This document shows, in pieces, positions 11,801 to 21,832 of a DNA stretch of 64,000 nucleotides. This DNA is from Gigantopelta aegis (lineage: Eukaryota; Mollusca; Gastropoda; Neomphalida; Peltospiridae), in the NCBI RefSeq assembly GCF_016097555.1, contig NC_054701.1, forward strand, positions 34,444,413 through 34,508,412. The letters are read 5' to 3'. The position numbers were made by a program, and so were the translations under genes. Each line of letters starts with the position of its first letter. Position 1 is the first letter of the stretch. Below the pieces are notes generated by a model. The model ran no database searches. It worked only from the letters and a program-made list of their open reading frames with translations, and was not told where the DNA came from.

Positions 11801-14800
11801 GTGGAAACACTCATTATTATTTTGTTAATAGCTATAACTTTATTCTAAATTGATGAAAATTATTTGCATGTCTTTTTTTAAACAAAGCATAAGGTATGCC
11901 TAATGAGCCTATCTGTTGTGTAAATTGACAAATTGATTGGTGCAGTTATGAAGTTCGAGCCCTGGTAACGGACTTTTAAGTTCCCTGCTGACCCGCTACA
12001 GAAACCTCAGTCTTACCACATTTTTTTTACTATACGAAAGGGGAGCAGTTGTCCCTTAGAAAGAAGTTTAAAAGTGCTTTTTGTTATATATTTTTCTCGT
12101 TTCTTCTTTTTTCTTTTATTCTTTTCTAGCAGGAGAAGATTTTATATTAACATGTCTAGATTCTTTTCTTTTTTCTCACAGTCCCCTAAGCCCCGAGTTA
12201 GTTTAAGCTAGGTATGGCCCCGACATATATTTTTCCTATGTTGCAGGAACACAAGTTGTGTGCACATCCTATAGTGGAGATGTATGATGGGAAGAACATT
12301 AACTTTATGGCTCCGCTGGCCAAACAGGATGAGTTCTACGTCCCAGAGTGTGCTGCCTCTACTGCTGAGAAGATCCAAGATCTCGAAACCAGTCTGGACG
12401 AGTCAACCATCAAAGATACCAGTCTGTCGGGAGGGGACCAGTCTCTCGAGTCCAGTTTTCTGGAATCCAGTGTAACACCAGACAGTAAGGGTTTTGTTTT
12501 TCTTTCATCTTTGTCTGTTTTTGATTGAAAACATTCATAGATATATAATAGGATCAGGGTCTTCCCTACATGTAGCTCCCCCAGGGGGTGGGTTAGTTGT
12601 TATGGTTATAGAAATACATCCTGTTTAATCAGTAGGACATTTATAAAGGTTGTTTTGCCATTTAGAATCCAACAGCTGATCAAGAATAAAGGTATTTACT
12701 CATTTCCAGATAAGATTTCAAAATTTGGGTTGAGGTAAATTTATAAGCAGTTGAGTGCTGACAAATAAATATCACTTGGCTAGATGTGAAGAAATCAATG
12801 GTTTATTCAAGAAATTAAATTTTGAGTCTGAGATATTCATAATATTTTGTTTTAAAAAGGATCAAATGAGCCTATATTTAATTACTTAAAACCAGTTTCA
12901 AATTTTAACAGGACAGGGTTGTGTTTAGCCCGAGTACTCTGACTGTAAGAGAGCTAGATGGACATTTCGACAGATATACGCTCTCATTACAGTCAGAGAC
13001 CAACCTATGTATTTTTTTGGCAATTCCTGACAACCAAAAAGTTGGCAAAGATTCCCGCTCTAATACCACACCAATCCTATGTTTGACGTCAAATACCTTT
13101 ACATCGATAACTGATAAAAAAAAAATCCACATATTAATCACTAATACACATACTACAGAAAGAAATCCGACAGCACCCATATTCAGCTACGCTTCGTGAC
13201 ACTCCGTCGCCATAATTACAAAGCTCGGCGATCTATACATCGTATTTTGACAACAAATACCTATCTCTGTATGTGTGGCATACAGGCGGATAATAAATGC
13301 AGCTTTTGTGCTAACGAACCAGAATCTTTGGAACATATATTTTTCTATTGCCCTCACTCTAATCAAATATGGAAAACATTTCAAATTTGGCTCGAAACAA
13401 AGATAGGATCAGTTATTAAATTAAATATTCAAGATGTTTTGCTGGGTATCCCTAGTCAAAGCATAATGGGGCATTTTACTTCCTTAAAATTAATACTTTA
13501 AATAAGAATAATAATAAGTCTAACAATTCCACTTAGTTTATTTTTACACTAATGGAAACATCTTTTCAGCTGGAGATAAAACATTTCCTTAATTTTCTTA
13601 CTAATATAACTGTCCTCCATGACTTTGCCAATCCCTAATATGTAATAGATGTACATAGCTATTTTTCATTATTAGTAATTTGCAATGTTATTTCTTCTAA
13701 TAAGATGTATAATATTTATTATGCATATGTGTGTGTAGTATACCCAAGCCACGTGGGTATATAATACAGTTGTAAATGTGGCATTTCATGGAAATAAACT
13801 TTTGAAAAAACAAACAAACAAACAAACAAACAACATCACTTAATGTCTGTGCAGCACTGGGCCCACCTTTGAATTGTGTACAAATTCCTGTTCTACGCAA
13901 CCGTCCACTTTTATCCTCGAAACATTCTTTACAGCATGCACATTCCATCGCAGAAACACCAAACGAAACTAATCCATGTTGTAACGTCGCTTGGTATGAG
14001 ACGTCCCCTGTAACTGCTGCACAAGGCGGAATCGCTTTGTAATTATGGCGACGGAGTGTCACGAAGCGTAGCTGAATGTGGGTGCTGTCGGATTTCTTTC
14101 TGTAGTATGTGTATTAGTGATTAACATGTGGATTTTTTTTTATCAGTTAACTCGAAAATGATCGATGTAAAGGTATTTGACGTCAAACATAGGATTGGTA
14201 TGGTTTTAGAGCGGGAATCTTTGCCAACTTTTTGATTGTCAGGAATTGCCAAAAAAATACATAGATTGGTGTCTGACTGTAATGAGAGTGTATAGCTGTC
14301 CAAATGTCCGTCTAGCTCTCTTACACAAGTTACAGTCAGAGTACTCGGGCTAGGTTGTGTTTAGCTCTGGTATAATATTATTGTGAGCTGAAGTGGGTTG
14401 TAGGATTGGTCATCATCAGTGCCCAACAACTGGTATATCAACGGCCATGGTATGTACTATCCTGTCTATAGGAAAGTGTATATGACAGATCACTTGCTTG
14501 CTTTTAGTAGAGTAACCAGTGTGGTGATAACAGCAGGTTCTCTCTCTCTCTCTCTCTCTGTCTCTGTCTCTGTCTCTGTCTCTCTGTCTCTGTCTCTGTC
14601 TCAGTCTCAGTCTCTGTCTCTGTCTCTGTCTCTGTCTCACTCTGTCTCACTGCTCTGTCGTCCTCATCAATCTCAACTAAATGTAAAAATTTGCTGAGGT
14701 ACGGTATCTATAAACAGATATTCCTCTTTGTTTTTAAATTGTTACCAGGAATGACTGTAGGTGATAGTGCTGATGTTCTGACTGACCCAGTCATGGCAGA

Positions 14801-14996
14801 CCCAGTCATCCCAGCAGTTGAAGAAACCAAGCTGGGAGAGTTTGCTACAGCAACCGAAGTTACTTCCCTTGACTTAACTTCTCAGGGGAAGAAAGAAACT
14901 GAGAGCGGATCCGAGGCAAGTACAACGTCTTCGTTCGAAGACATAAAGATGGAGACAGAGGATCTGACACATGAAGAAACCAAGAAAGAGCAGTAG
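5565..14996 (+). CDS. TEX264: TEX264-like ER-phagy receptor, 4 exons, complete
   Basis: Exons 5565-5825, 11052-11273, 12247-12484 and 14749-14996 join in phase (0, 0, 1) into 969 nt, 322 aa; human TEX264 is about 313 aa. TEX264 is a single-pass ER membrane protein that binds LC3/GABARAP and feeds ER into autophagosomes. Residues 4-30 are a hydrophobic N-terminal anchor. A GyrI-like domain follows, with family signatures VAYKF, LFTE, YYDDP, VGSILSE and, in exon 3, KLCAHP, FMAPLAKQ and FYVPE. The C-terminal tail is acidic, Ser/Thr-rich and probably disordered, and carries the LC3-interacting motif F303-E-D-I306 in SSFEDIKME, matching the human SSFEEL motif. The start is the ATG at 5565; the frame is open upstream but lacks an earlier ATG. 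Intron 1 (5.2 kb) and intron 3 (2.3 kb) are swollen by transposons. Gene identity comes from recalled family sequence and is strong; the first donor (GTTGGT) is the weakest splice call. Confidence 0.93.
5883..6310. mobile_element. Old piggyBac-type MITE split by a SINE
   Basis: TTAAAGGAACTGTCCCGACTT at the left and TTTCTGGTTGTCC, ACTTCATTTTACTTCCTA on the right are diverged forms of the complete copy at 30575-30911. A SINE on the minus strand fills 5966-6180. In TEX264 intron 1. Confidence 0.5.
5966..6180 (-). mobile_element. SINE, minus orientation
   Basis: Reads from TTTGTTTACCAACACCACTAG through CATTTTTCCTAATGCAGC to TGGAATGAGAAAA. The tRNA head is missing. Confidence 0.75.
6341..6446. 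repeat. Hairpin with telomere-like repeats at one arm
   Basis: Arms GGAGTTTCCTTTGGCACTG and CAGTGCCAAAGGAAAGTCC. The right arm is preceded by GTTAGGGTTAGGGTTAG. In TEX264 intron 1. The stretch 6447-7200 shows no clear feature. Confidence 0.65.
7212..7403 (+). mobile_element. SINE, 5'-truncated
   Basis: GGTTGTGGTATTTGCTAGATC, TATCCCTTGCTACTTATGG, ATGTGTGACATCC, GTGCTCTAGTGATGTTGTTA. In TEX264 intron 1. Confidence 0.7.
7437..8731. mobile_element. Foldback element with CACTAGCC repeats
   Basis: Inverted ends CAGAGTATGACAAAT and, reversed, CAGAGTTCGACAAATCC, each followed by clusters of CACTAGCCCA. TATATAC flanks both ends and may be the target duplication. The inside contains the 197-bp palindrome. 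No coding sequence. In TEX264 intron 1. Confidence 0.6.
8467..8663. repeat. 197-bp near-perfect palindrome
   Basis: Two 98-base arms around a single base at 8565, differing at about one position in the A/T run. The centre reads ACCACTAGC-C-GCTAGTGGT. It would form a very stable hairpin in DNA or in the pre-mRNA of TEX264. Confidence 0.93.
8764..9424. mobile_element. Second, diverged copy of the CACTAGCC foldback element
   Basis: Starts CAGAGTATATGACAATTG with CACTAG clusters as in the copy at 7437, and ends with reversed GGCTAG/TTCTAGAAG. A SINE tail with (CTTT)n sits inside at 9108-9200. Confidence 0.5.
9108..9200 (+). mobile_element. SINE tail fragment (TTAAATAAAACATTTC type)
   Basis: GACGCCATATAACCGTAAA, TGTGCTGAGTATGTCG and AAATAAAACATTTCTTTC, identical in type to the tail of the SINE at 9726-10040. 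Confidence 0.7.
9726..10040 (+). mobile_element. Full-length tRNA-headed SINE (TTAAATAAAACATTTC tail type)
   Basis: A box TGGCCCAGTGG at 9738-9748, B box-like GGATCGATCC at 9780-9789. Body CCAGTGCACCATGACTGG, GATCCCTTGCTGCTAATC, and GTGGCGACAGCAGG. Tail GACGCCATATAACTG...TAAATAAAACATT. In TEX264 intron 1. Confidence 0.88.
10437..10616 (+). mobile_element. SINE, 5'-truncated
   Basis: TGTGGTACCGTATGTGTTTTC, GATCTCTTGCTGCTAATGG, TTTGACATACAATAG and GTGTCATTAAACAAAAAA. In TEX264 intron 1. Confidence 0.75.
10668..10992 (+). mobile_element. SINE of a third tail type (GCTGAGGTTAAACAAATATTCC)
   Basis: tRNA-like head with A box TAGCTAAGTGG and a weak B box, body GGTCATGGTATGTATTTCTG, tail CAATGTGCTGAGGTTAAAC and a TTCCTTTCC end. 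The copy at 14409-14735 shares this tail. It lies 60 bases before TEX264 exon 2. Confidence 0.7.
11052..11273 (+). CDS. TEX264: TEX264 exon 2: core of GyrI-like domain
   Basis: Follows a TTTTTCAG acceptor and ends at a consensus GTAAGT donor. It encodes 74 residues in phase 0, including IVGSILSE and TTFPYISLLSIF, which match the human VGSILSE and ATFPYTTILSIW stretches. Confidence 0.92.
12247..12484 (+). CDS. TEX264: TEX264 exon 3: end of domain and start of acidic tail
   Basis: Begins after TTGCAG and ends at donor GTAAGG in phase 1. It encodes EHKLCAHPIVEMYDG...FMAPLAKQDEFYVPE, a close match to the human KLCAYPRLEIY and FMCPLARQGDFYVPE segments, then a Ser/Glu/Asp-rich stretch. Confidence 0.92.
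12927..14352. mobile_element. Mutator-like element with ~300-bp inverted ends
   Basis: Arms 12927-13217 and about 14035-14351 are inverted copies beginning AGCCCGAGTACTCTGACTG. A 10-bp target duplication GGTTGTGTTT lies at 12917-12926 and 14353-14362. Long arms and a 9-11 bp duplication are typical of MULE elements. The inner right part (about 13850-14034) might be a coding remnant (Cys-rich on the minus strand), but no transposase is recognisable. A LINE fragment interrupts it. In TEX264 intron 3. Confidence 0.78.
13218..13848 (+). mobile_element. LINE 3' fragment with reverse transcriptase C-terminal zinc motif
   Basis: Frame at 13216-13501 reads ARRSIHRILTTNTYL, CSFCANEPESLEHIFFYC and IW, the zinc-binding region found after the RT domain of CR1/L2/Jockey-like elements. 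After the stop there is about 300 bases of 3' UTR and a (AAAC)n tail at 13808-13831. It is 5'-truncated and sits in the Mutator-like element. Confidence 0.8.
14409..14735 (+). mobile_element. SINE with (CTCTGT)n expansion
   Basis: CAACAACTGGTATATCAACGG, GGCCATGGTATGTACTATCC, then TCTC/TCTGTC repeat at 14539-14650, and tail TTTGCTGAGG...CAGATATTCCTC. It ends about 13 bases before the TEX264 exon 4 acceptor. Confidence 0.7.
14749..14996 (+). CDS. TEX264: TEX264 exon 4: tail with LC3-interacting region
   Basis: Starts after TTACCAG, completing a split codon from exon 3, and ends at TAG 14994-14996. The tail is acidic and disordered-looking. FEDI is encoded at 14934-14945, preceded by Ser-Ser and followed by acidic residues, the usual surroundings of an LC3-interacting motif. 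Confidence 0.9.
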
Positions 14997-16660
14997 ACAG
15001 ATTACTAAAAAATTAGACCTGTTCAGAAGTACTCAAACAATTAGTCAAAGCCAAAACAATTTAATTAGTATCGGTAAGTTCTTCATGAAAATATCAATTT
15101 ATTTGTATTAAAAGGACTATCCTGAGTTTTTAGATCTAGCAAGATTTTTGTTTCTTCCCCCCCCCCCCCCAACAAAATAAGCATGTAAGTCCTTACGAAA
15201 ATATACCTTTATTTGTATCAGAATTACTCAAACAGTGAAATTTAAAATAATTTTAAAAACATTAATTAGTGTTGGTAAGTACTTCATGGGAATATTAATT
15301 TATTTGTATTACAGTGACTATCTTGAATGTTCAGCTGTAGCAATATTTCTATTTGTTCCCCTCAACAAAATGAACTCACATCCTGCTTTTTCCAGGTTTT
15401 AAAAAATACTATCTTAAATGTTTATAATTTTAAATTATATAGCATTATACAGATAAATACCTTTGGAATGACTTTTCGCTGAATTATTTCAAATTTCATC
15501 AATGAAATTGTTTTAGACAATGTCCACAAATGCAATGGTTTTAGAGATATTCATATTCTGAGCAAGCAAGGCTACCTCTGGCACTCGCCAAATTTGCTAA
15601 TTGCGAATTTCAAAAACAATTGGCAAATTTTATTTTGATTTGGCGAAATAATTTTATGGAATAGTTTAATAGATCATTTGGCGAAAAATTTCTGCTAACG
15701 CGGAGCTAGCCCTGGGCAAAGGAAAGTTGTAATACTCATAATGTAAAAATATCTTACTTGACAAAAACATTTTAAAATGGCTACAGACTGGATAGTTCCT
15801 TTAAATTGAGAGAATGCTGTAAATTGAACATAATTTTCTAAAAATGATTGAGGACGATTGGATTTGCATTTTCAGTAGCCACCACATAAAATAACAAAAT
15901 TATTTGTCATTGTTTGCATTAAAAAATATTCCTACTTGCCTCCCACCTATAAAAATAATAATTATGGTGCCTCACCTCACCCCCACCTATGACCCTATTT
16001 CCCAATTAGGTCATTTCTGGATTTGTCACAATAGTGAAATTAATTTTTAATTCTTTTTTTCAAAGAATTGGAAATTTGTTAATACTTGAAAATTTTACTG
16101 TTTATTGAATCGGAGGATGTTTTTGTTATGTATTTATGTAAAACTGTTTTATGGTTGTTTTATGAATTTCAGTGGGTTTGTTTCTTTCTTGTTAAATAAT
16201 TAATCTACATGTACACTAAAAGTTAAGTTTATAGTCTTCACAAAATGCATTTAAAATTTTACAAGATGAACAAAAAAGTGTGTTTTTGCATGTTTTATTC
16301 ATCGGAGTAAAATATTGTGTTTGGATTATTGATAACGTTGATTAATTACATATTTTTCAATTGTACGCAATCATTTTGAGCCATGTTAGACAACAGCTTT
16401 AGATAAATGTGTATTGAAAGCCATGTAAAAAAATTATTTAAAAAGTTTCTTTATTGCTTATTGAAAATAGCTTATGTGAGACTGTGGGTTTATTTTCTTA
16501 ACATACACTGTAGTTAATAGGTGGTTTAACATCTATTAGCCTGTGGTTAAACATTGTGGTGCTGGACTTGGTAAGCATTCCTCTCATTTGCTTTGTCTGA
16601 TTCGTAGATGTGCATCTCATAAAATACTTTCATAAACCAGCCCTGGGTCCGTGATTACAA
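14997..16660 (+). other. TEX264 3' UTR and downstream, with a diverged duplication
   Basis: 15005-15395 holds two diverged copies of a ~200-bp segment (shared AGTACTTCATG/AGTTCTTCATG, TATTTGTATTA, CTATC, TTGTTCC...CAACAAAAT). A (C)n run is at 15158-15171. A small inverted element with GGCGAAA/TTTCGCC-like ends lies near 15580-15720. The polyadenylation site cannot be fixed; ATTAAA occurs near 15109. Confidence 0.5.
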
Positions 16661-16671
16661 AACTTTGGAGT

Positions 16672-17128
16672 CTAATACACGAAACTTTGAAAGACATTAT
16701 TTGCATGCATTCTGTATGATATTCTATGGACGTTAAAGTCCGACACTCTGTTAGAGTCTTGAGACACGAAACTTTGAAAGACATTATTTGCATGCATTCT
16801 GTATGATATTCTATGGACGTTAAAGTCCGACACTCTGTTAGAGTCTTGAGACACAAAACTTTGAAAGACATTATTTGCATGCATTCTGTATGATATTCTA
16901 TGGACGTTAAAGTCCGACACTCTGTTAGAGTCTTGAGTCTAGACACAAAACTTTGAAAGACATTATTTGCATGCATTCTGTATGATATTCTATGGACGTT
17001 AAAGTCCGACACTCTGTTAGAGTCTTGAGTCTAGACACGAAACTTTGAAATACATTATTTGCATGCATTCTGTATGATATTCTATGGACGTTAAAGTCCG
17101 ACACTGTTAGAGTCTTGAGTCTAGACTC
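16672..17128. repeat. Minisatellite, 5 units of 87-92 bp
   Basis: Units start ACGAAACTTTGAAAGAC and contain ATTTGCATGCATTCTG, ATGGACGTTAAAGTCC and TGTTAGAGTCTTGAG. Copies 1-3 have period 87; copies 4-5 have period 92 through an added GTCTA. The array ends with TCTAGACTCCAAAAG. Related ends flank the SINE at 41240-41577. Confidence 0.93.
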
Positions 17129-17609
17129 CAAAAGTTTTCATAAATATATTTCTCATATTTTGTGGCGATACCCATTTATTGATTTTAAGTTACTTATAAC
17201 AAGTTATTGGATTATTCATTTAGCAATTGGTATCATTGAGTGTATACTTCATTACAATATCATAAAGTGCTTTTCTTTCATTATGTGAACAAATTAATTT
17301 GAAAACAGAACAAATTTCATATACATGTGTATTTTCATATCAGGTGAGTGGTTTTGAAGCTTGGTACCATAGCTAATTAAATTTATTATATGGGTGAAAG
17401 GTTTATCAGCTTTTAAAAAAAGTACTTGAAATGGATTTTTATGGAGGGATAGCTTACAAACATGTTGTCATTCTGTATACTGTATTTTGTTTTTTATTAT
17501 CGCTCTGTGCCTTCTGTCCTGTGTTTTGATCATAATAGAAAATATAGAAAGAAGAAAACCTGTGAAAAAAGGCAATTGAGTTAAAATGGCCGCAGTGGTT
17601 TTGGGTAGG

Positions 17610-17845
17610 TGTGATTTGAGTGCAGACTTAAGTGAGAGCTCAGCGGCTGGAGGAAAATGAGAGCTTTAAGTCCAAAATTAAATGGGAGTTTTGAGTTAAA
17701 TGAGAAGTTTGAGTCCAGAGTTAAGTGAGATTTGAGTCCAAAGTTACATAAGAGCTTTGAGTCCAGAGTTAAGTGACAGCTCGAAGTCCGAAGTTAAGTA
17801 AAAAGCTTTCAGTCCTGAGTTAAGTAAGGTGTTTAACTCCAGACA
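17610..17845. repeat. Degenerate short tandem repeats (GAGTCCAGAGTTAAGTGAGA)
   Basis: About eight imperfect copies of a ~25-bp unit such as TTTGAGTCCAGAGTTAAGTG. Two more diverged copies occur after the SINE, at about 18260-18310, so the SINE split the array. Confidence 0.7.
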
Positions 17846-17849
17846 TGTG

Positions 17850-18249
17850 AAAATTTAAAGTTTGTTTTATTTAATGACGCCACTAGAGCACATTAATTTT
17901 TTATCTTATCATCGGCTATTGGACGTCAAATATATGGTCATTCTGACACTGTTTTTTAGAGGAAACCCACTGTCGCCACATAGGCTACTCTTTTATGGCA
18001 GGCAGCAAGGGATCTTTTATTTGCACTTCCCACAGGCAGGATAGCACAAACTATGGTCTTTGTTGAACCAGTTATGGATCACTGGTCAGTGCAAGTGGTT
18101 TACACCTACCCATTGAGATTTGCGGAGCACTCACTCAGGGTTTGGAGTCCGTATCTGGATTAAAAATCCCATGCCTCGACTGGGATCCGAACCCAGTACC
18201 TACCAACCTGTAGACCAATGGCCTAACCACGATGCCACCGAGGCAGGTC
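17850..18249 (-). mobile_element. Full-length SINE with GGCCTCGGTGGCGTCG tRNA head
   Basis: Reversed, the head reads CCTCGGTGGCATCGTGGTTAG with B box GGGTTCGGATCCCAG. The middle holds CGGAGTGAGTGCTC-like and GTGTAAACCACTTGCAC. The tail is of the TCATTTAACGACACC type (GACGTCCAATAGCCGATG reversed). From 17129 to 17570 no feature; 17610-17845 has imperfect GAGTCC..AGTTAAGTG repeats. Confidence 0.82.
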
Positions 18250-19007
18250 CAGACATAGGTGAGTCTTGATCTCACTGCTATGGGTTTTAAGTCCAGACAT
18301 GAGTGTAATCTTTAAAAGCCAAAATTCACATTTTATGATTTTCTTTCATCGTGACATTTGAGGTCAAATCTCACATGTACTGATTTTGACATATTAGATT
18401 ATTATTTGTGACTTATTTAACTTTCAAAGTAGATACAAAATTAATAGTTATGATTTTCTGTTTCATGAGAATAAATATTTTGGACTTTTTTATTTAAATG
18501 TTACCGTAATATGAAAGTGACTAGTCTCAAATAAAAATATATGCATTTATTTAAATTTGCATTTATAGTTTTTTGAAGTATTCAAATGACTAGGTTTGTT
18601 TTTACACTGTTCTTGGTACAACAAACTTTTGAAATTGTTTCGCTGATATTTACAGGTGCAATCAGAATTATTTTAGGTCCACTGGTTGTTATTCCTTTAA
18701 TGATTGTTATGGGCAAGTGTAATTGTAAGGTTAAACCACGGCAGTTAATTAACTGAATAGTTATTTTCATTTACATGTATTTTGTGTTGTTACATTGTTA
18801 GATTCATTTTGAAATGGTCTAAGGCAGTAAGTAGTGCTATCAGCGTGATCAAATTGATATACATGTATATTTATACAGTTTATTTGATTTTTGTTCACTT
18901 GTAAAACTTGTTTGTTTGAGGTTCATTATATTAATTATATTATATGTATTGAGAAAAAGGGCATTTTGAACAGCTTGCTTACTTATTTCCTGGAAACCAG
19001 GTGTAAC

Positions 19008-19280
19008 AGCCCAATATATACCACCCACCCCCTCCTCTGCCAAACTATACCCGGGGTTAAAGTGGGCTAGCCTGTTTTATATCCCTAACCCTAACCCTCA
19101 TTTTTCATTACTGACCTGTATACAAAATAAATAATAATAAACGCTTTAAAAGAAAAGCAACTATTGCTTTCATAAAAGAGAGGTATATTCTGGGCTAGCC
19201 TATTTTATACCCCGGGTATATTCTGGGCTAGTCCAGTTTATACCCTGGGTGTAGTTTGGCGGGGGGTATATTTTGGGCTA
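19008..19280. mobile_element. Foldback/MITE with AGCCCAATATATACC ends
   Basis: Left AGCCCAATATATACCACCC...GCCAAACTATACCC and right, reversed, AGCCCAAAATATACCCCCC...GCCAAACTACACCC. ~37-bp direct repeats of GGTATATTCTGGGCTAG lie at the right. CCCTAACCCTAACCCT is in the middle. From 18310 to 19000 no gene or repeat is seen. Confidence 0.6.
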
Positions 19281-19512
19281 TACACAGGGTCATGGTCAGA
19301 TATCAGACAGATATCTGAAGTTGTAAACCTTAATGTAAATGTGTTCAGTACATCACAACCCCTGTAATTAAGAAAATGTCCATGACAGAAAAGGAAAAAT
19401 AACATGTTATGGAAAAAAAATTTGAATATAGTCCACAATAAAAATAAGTTCCAGAGAGAATTAAAAACTCCCATGACATTGCTGATTGACATGGTCAGTT
19501 GCAGAGGGTGCA

Positions 19513-19770
19513 TCAGGGTTCATACGGGTCATAGAAATCCTGGAGAGTTGAGGAATTTGCAGATGTCATTTCCAGGCCTGGGTCATCTTTGAATTATGAT
19601 TTGGGTCATGGGAAATGAAAATTTGTTGAAAGTTATATTTTTCCAATTTCAAATAAACTCAATATGAGTGTAAATTTGCATCAGTTTATTGGAGAATTAT
19701 GTTGATCATTAACAAATCCTTGAAAATTCTGCAGAAGGTCATGAAAAATGCATTTAAATAACCATCCCTA
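19513..19770. mobile_element. MITE, CAGGGTTCATACGGGTCAT type
   Basis: Left end CAGGGTTCATACGGGTCATAG and right end, reversed, TAGGGATGGTT...TTTTTCATGACCTTC. Sequences of this type are common in marine invertebrate genomes (recalled; family probably hAT). Non-coding. Confidence 0.5.
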
Positions 19771-19784
19771 TGCCTTGTACATAT

Positions 19785-19975
19785 ATATCAACGGCAATGG
19801 TTTTGCTGTCCTGTCGGTGGGAAAGTGCATATAAATTAAAACCCTTGCTGTTAATGCAAAGATGCAGCAGGTTTTTAATATATATAATCAGAATTGTCAA
19901 ACGTTTGACATCCAATAGCCTGTATAATTAATAAATCAGTGTGCTCTAGTGGTGTTTTTAAACAAAACAAAATGG
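19785..19975 (+). mobile_element. SINE, 5'-truncated
   Basis: TATATCAACGGCAATGG, CTGTCGGTGGGAAAGTGC, TTTGACATCCAATAGCC, GTGCTCTAGTGGTG and TTAAACAAAACAAA. Confidence 0.75.
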
Positions 19976-21346
19976 TCACAGAAAGTCTTGGAATTGGTTG
20001 CTAACAAAGTACATGTATCTGAACCTTAATAAATGTTGAGATGCAGAATCAAGTGCTAAGACAATCATTGTAGCCAGTCATCCAATGTTGAAGCTTTATA
20101 AAACATGGGATTGCTTTTTGAATCCCATCCATTACATATTCATGCTAGAGCCCTATAAATTGTAAAAACGAAAAGGAATTCCACTTTAAATAAAGGTAAA
20201 AATATAGCTTGTGCCCCCCCCCCACACTACAGCTTATGGCCCCCCCCCCCCCCCCCCCCCCCATTTGTATCATTCTTGTGGGCCTGTGCTATGTTGACAG
20301 GCAGGTAGCTCAAGTTAAATAAACAAGACATTGATGATGGTGACAAAGACCAAAATAAAGAAGCTGATGTAAATTAACCCTAATCTATAGTTTTTGTATT
20401 AATTACCATACAAGCATTATTGGTATGTGTGTTGAACTTGGTATTTTATATAGCTGTATATCATGTATTCACAGAGTACAGAATAAAAGTAATTATTTTA
20501 TGCTATCACTTGGAAAGTATATAGAAGTTAACACCATGGATTCAAGGAATACAGTTTAAAAGTAATTATTTTGTTTTTACACTTGGAAACTACGGTAACA
20601 TAACACCATTGATTGAACATACATGTATTTGAAGAATGATACTTAAAAAATAAAATTTAAAAAGTTGTTACCATTGTTGAAAAGAAGCTACAGATCTTTT
20701 TTTTATTATTTCTTTCTGGCAGAAACACTGATTATTTAACAATCAGTCTGTACCATTTGTAATAAGGGATATATCAAACTCCTTTTTACTTGGGGTTTTG
20801 CTTTGTTTGTTTCTTTGCATTTTCATTGAGGAGGGGGGGGGGGGGCTGTTAACAATTTATATTATTTCCAAATCCATGTGATTATGTATTTTCTCTAAAA
20901 CATTATGTTATATTATATTTTCTGTGGTGGTAAAATTTTATCATTCATCATTTACAATTCATTGTTCAATGTTATGTTTGTCATTTTATTGTGCTATATT
21001 TAACATGTTACAGAATTAATTTAAACAAGAAGTAATTTAATTTTTTGTGTTCAAGCTTTCCTTCACCTCATGGCGCATGGTATATCTACTAAATATGTCA
21101 TACGATATGTGGCTATAATCTGTTGGCCGATATAGTCTTGTGTTGCTGAGTTTACATGAAGTGAGGGGTGCTGGTGATGTTAATATGCCAGTTGCATGAA
21201 ACGGAGATTAAAGTTTTTGGTGCATTGTGGTTTGTTTGTTGTTTTTACTTCCACCAGTTAGTGTGACCAGTATCTTTTTTCTTTGTATTATTATTATTAT
21301 TTTAATCCTGGGTGTAAAAACTGCTTTAATAAATTTCGAATTCACG
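19976..21346. other. AT-rich DNA, no gene seen
   Basis: Contains C runs at 20214-20223 and 20238-20262 and a G run at 20831-20845. No open frame with a family match. Confidence 0.55.
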
Positions 21347-21393
21347 CAATCTGATTAAAATTAGCTCTACTGGTCTAATTTTAATTAGATTGG
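21347..21393. mobile_element. MITE remnant: paired CAATCTGATTAAAATTAG ends
   Basis: CAATCTGATTAAAATTAGC and its reversed partner TAATTTTAATTAGATTG lie 10 bases apart, with CTCTACTGGT between. They match the extreme ends of the MITE at 48558-49147. Confidence 0.6.
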
Positions 21394-21698
21394 GGTTAAC
21401 AGTGCCTACAATAGGCGTGTTGTGTGCAGGGGGAGAGCAAATTTTCATGTTATTTTTTTTTCAATATATTTCCCAATGAAGCATTGACTCGATCCTCCTC
21501 TCCCACCCACAAAACCCCCCAAAACCCACACCATACAAACAACGAAAAAAACCCCACCCAAACTTTATTCACCAGTCTAGACCACCTCTGCAAACGTTCA
21601 CGCACACACGCCTGCTTCGAACTAATTGCAGTGGGGGGGGGGGGGGGGGGGGTGATTAGCTCATTCAGTTTTAAAGGGAGGCGAACACACTATACCAG

Positions 21699-21832
21699 AT
21701 TCAGGGGCAAGATCTAGCTCAATCGCTCTAGGTGCTTTGATTGAACCCCCTCAGTGGACCCATTCCCAACCAGTGCCCCATAACTGGTATATTAAAGCCC
21801 ATGGTATTTGCAGTCCTGTGAGTGAAAATCCA
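21699..21832 (+). mobile_element. SINE head fragment
   Basis: A box TAGCTCAATCGC, B box-like TTTGATTGAACC, then CCAGTGCCCCATAACTGG. The body is lost after GGTATTTGCAGTCC. A G run (~22) is at 21632-21653. From 21833 to 22640 no feature. Confidence 0.65.

Noticed and set aside
12921-13199. Open frames in the Mutator-like arms
   Set aside because: They lie in inverted non-coding arms and have no family match or consistent copy in the other arm.
16617-17131. Repeated protein frames (MSDFNVHRISYRMHANN)
   Set aside because: They arise from the 87-92 bp minisatellite; frame is lost when the unit length changes and there are no splice or start signals.
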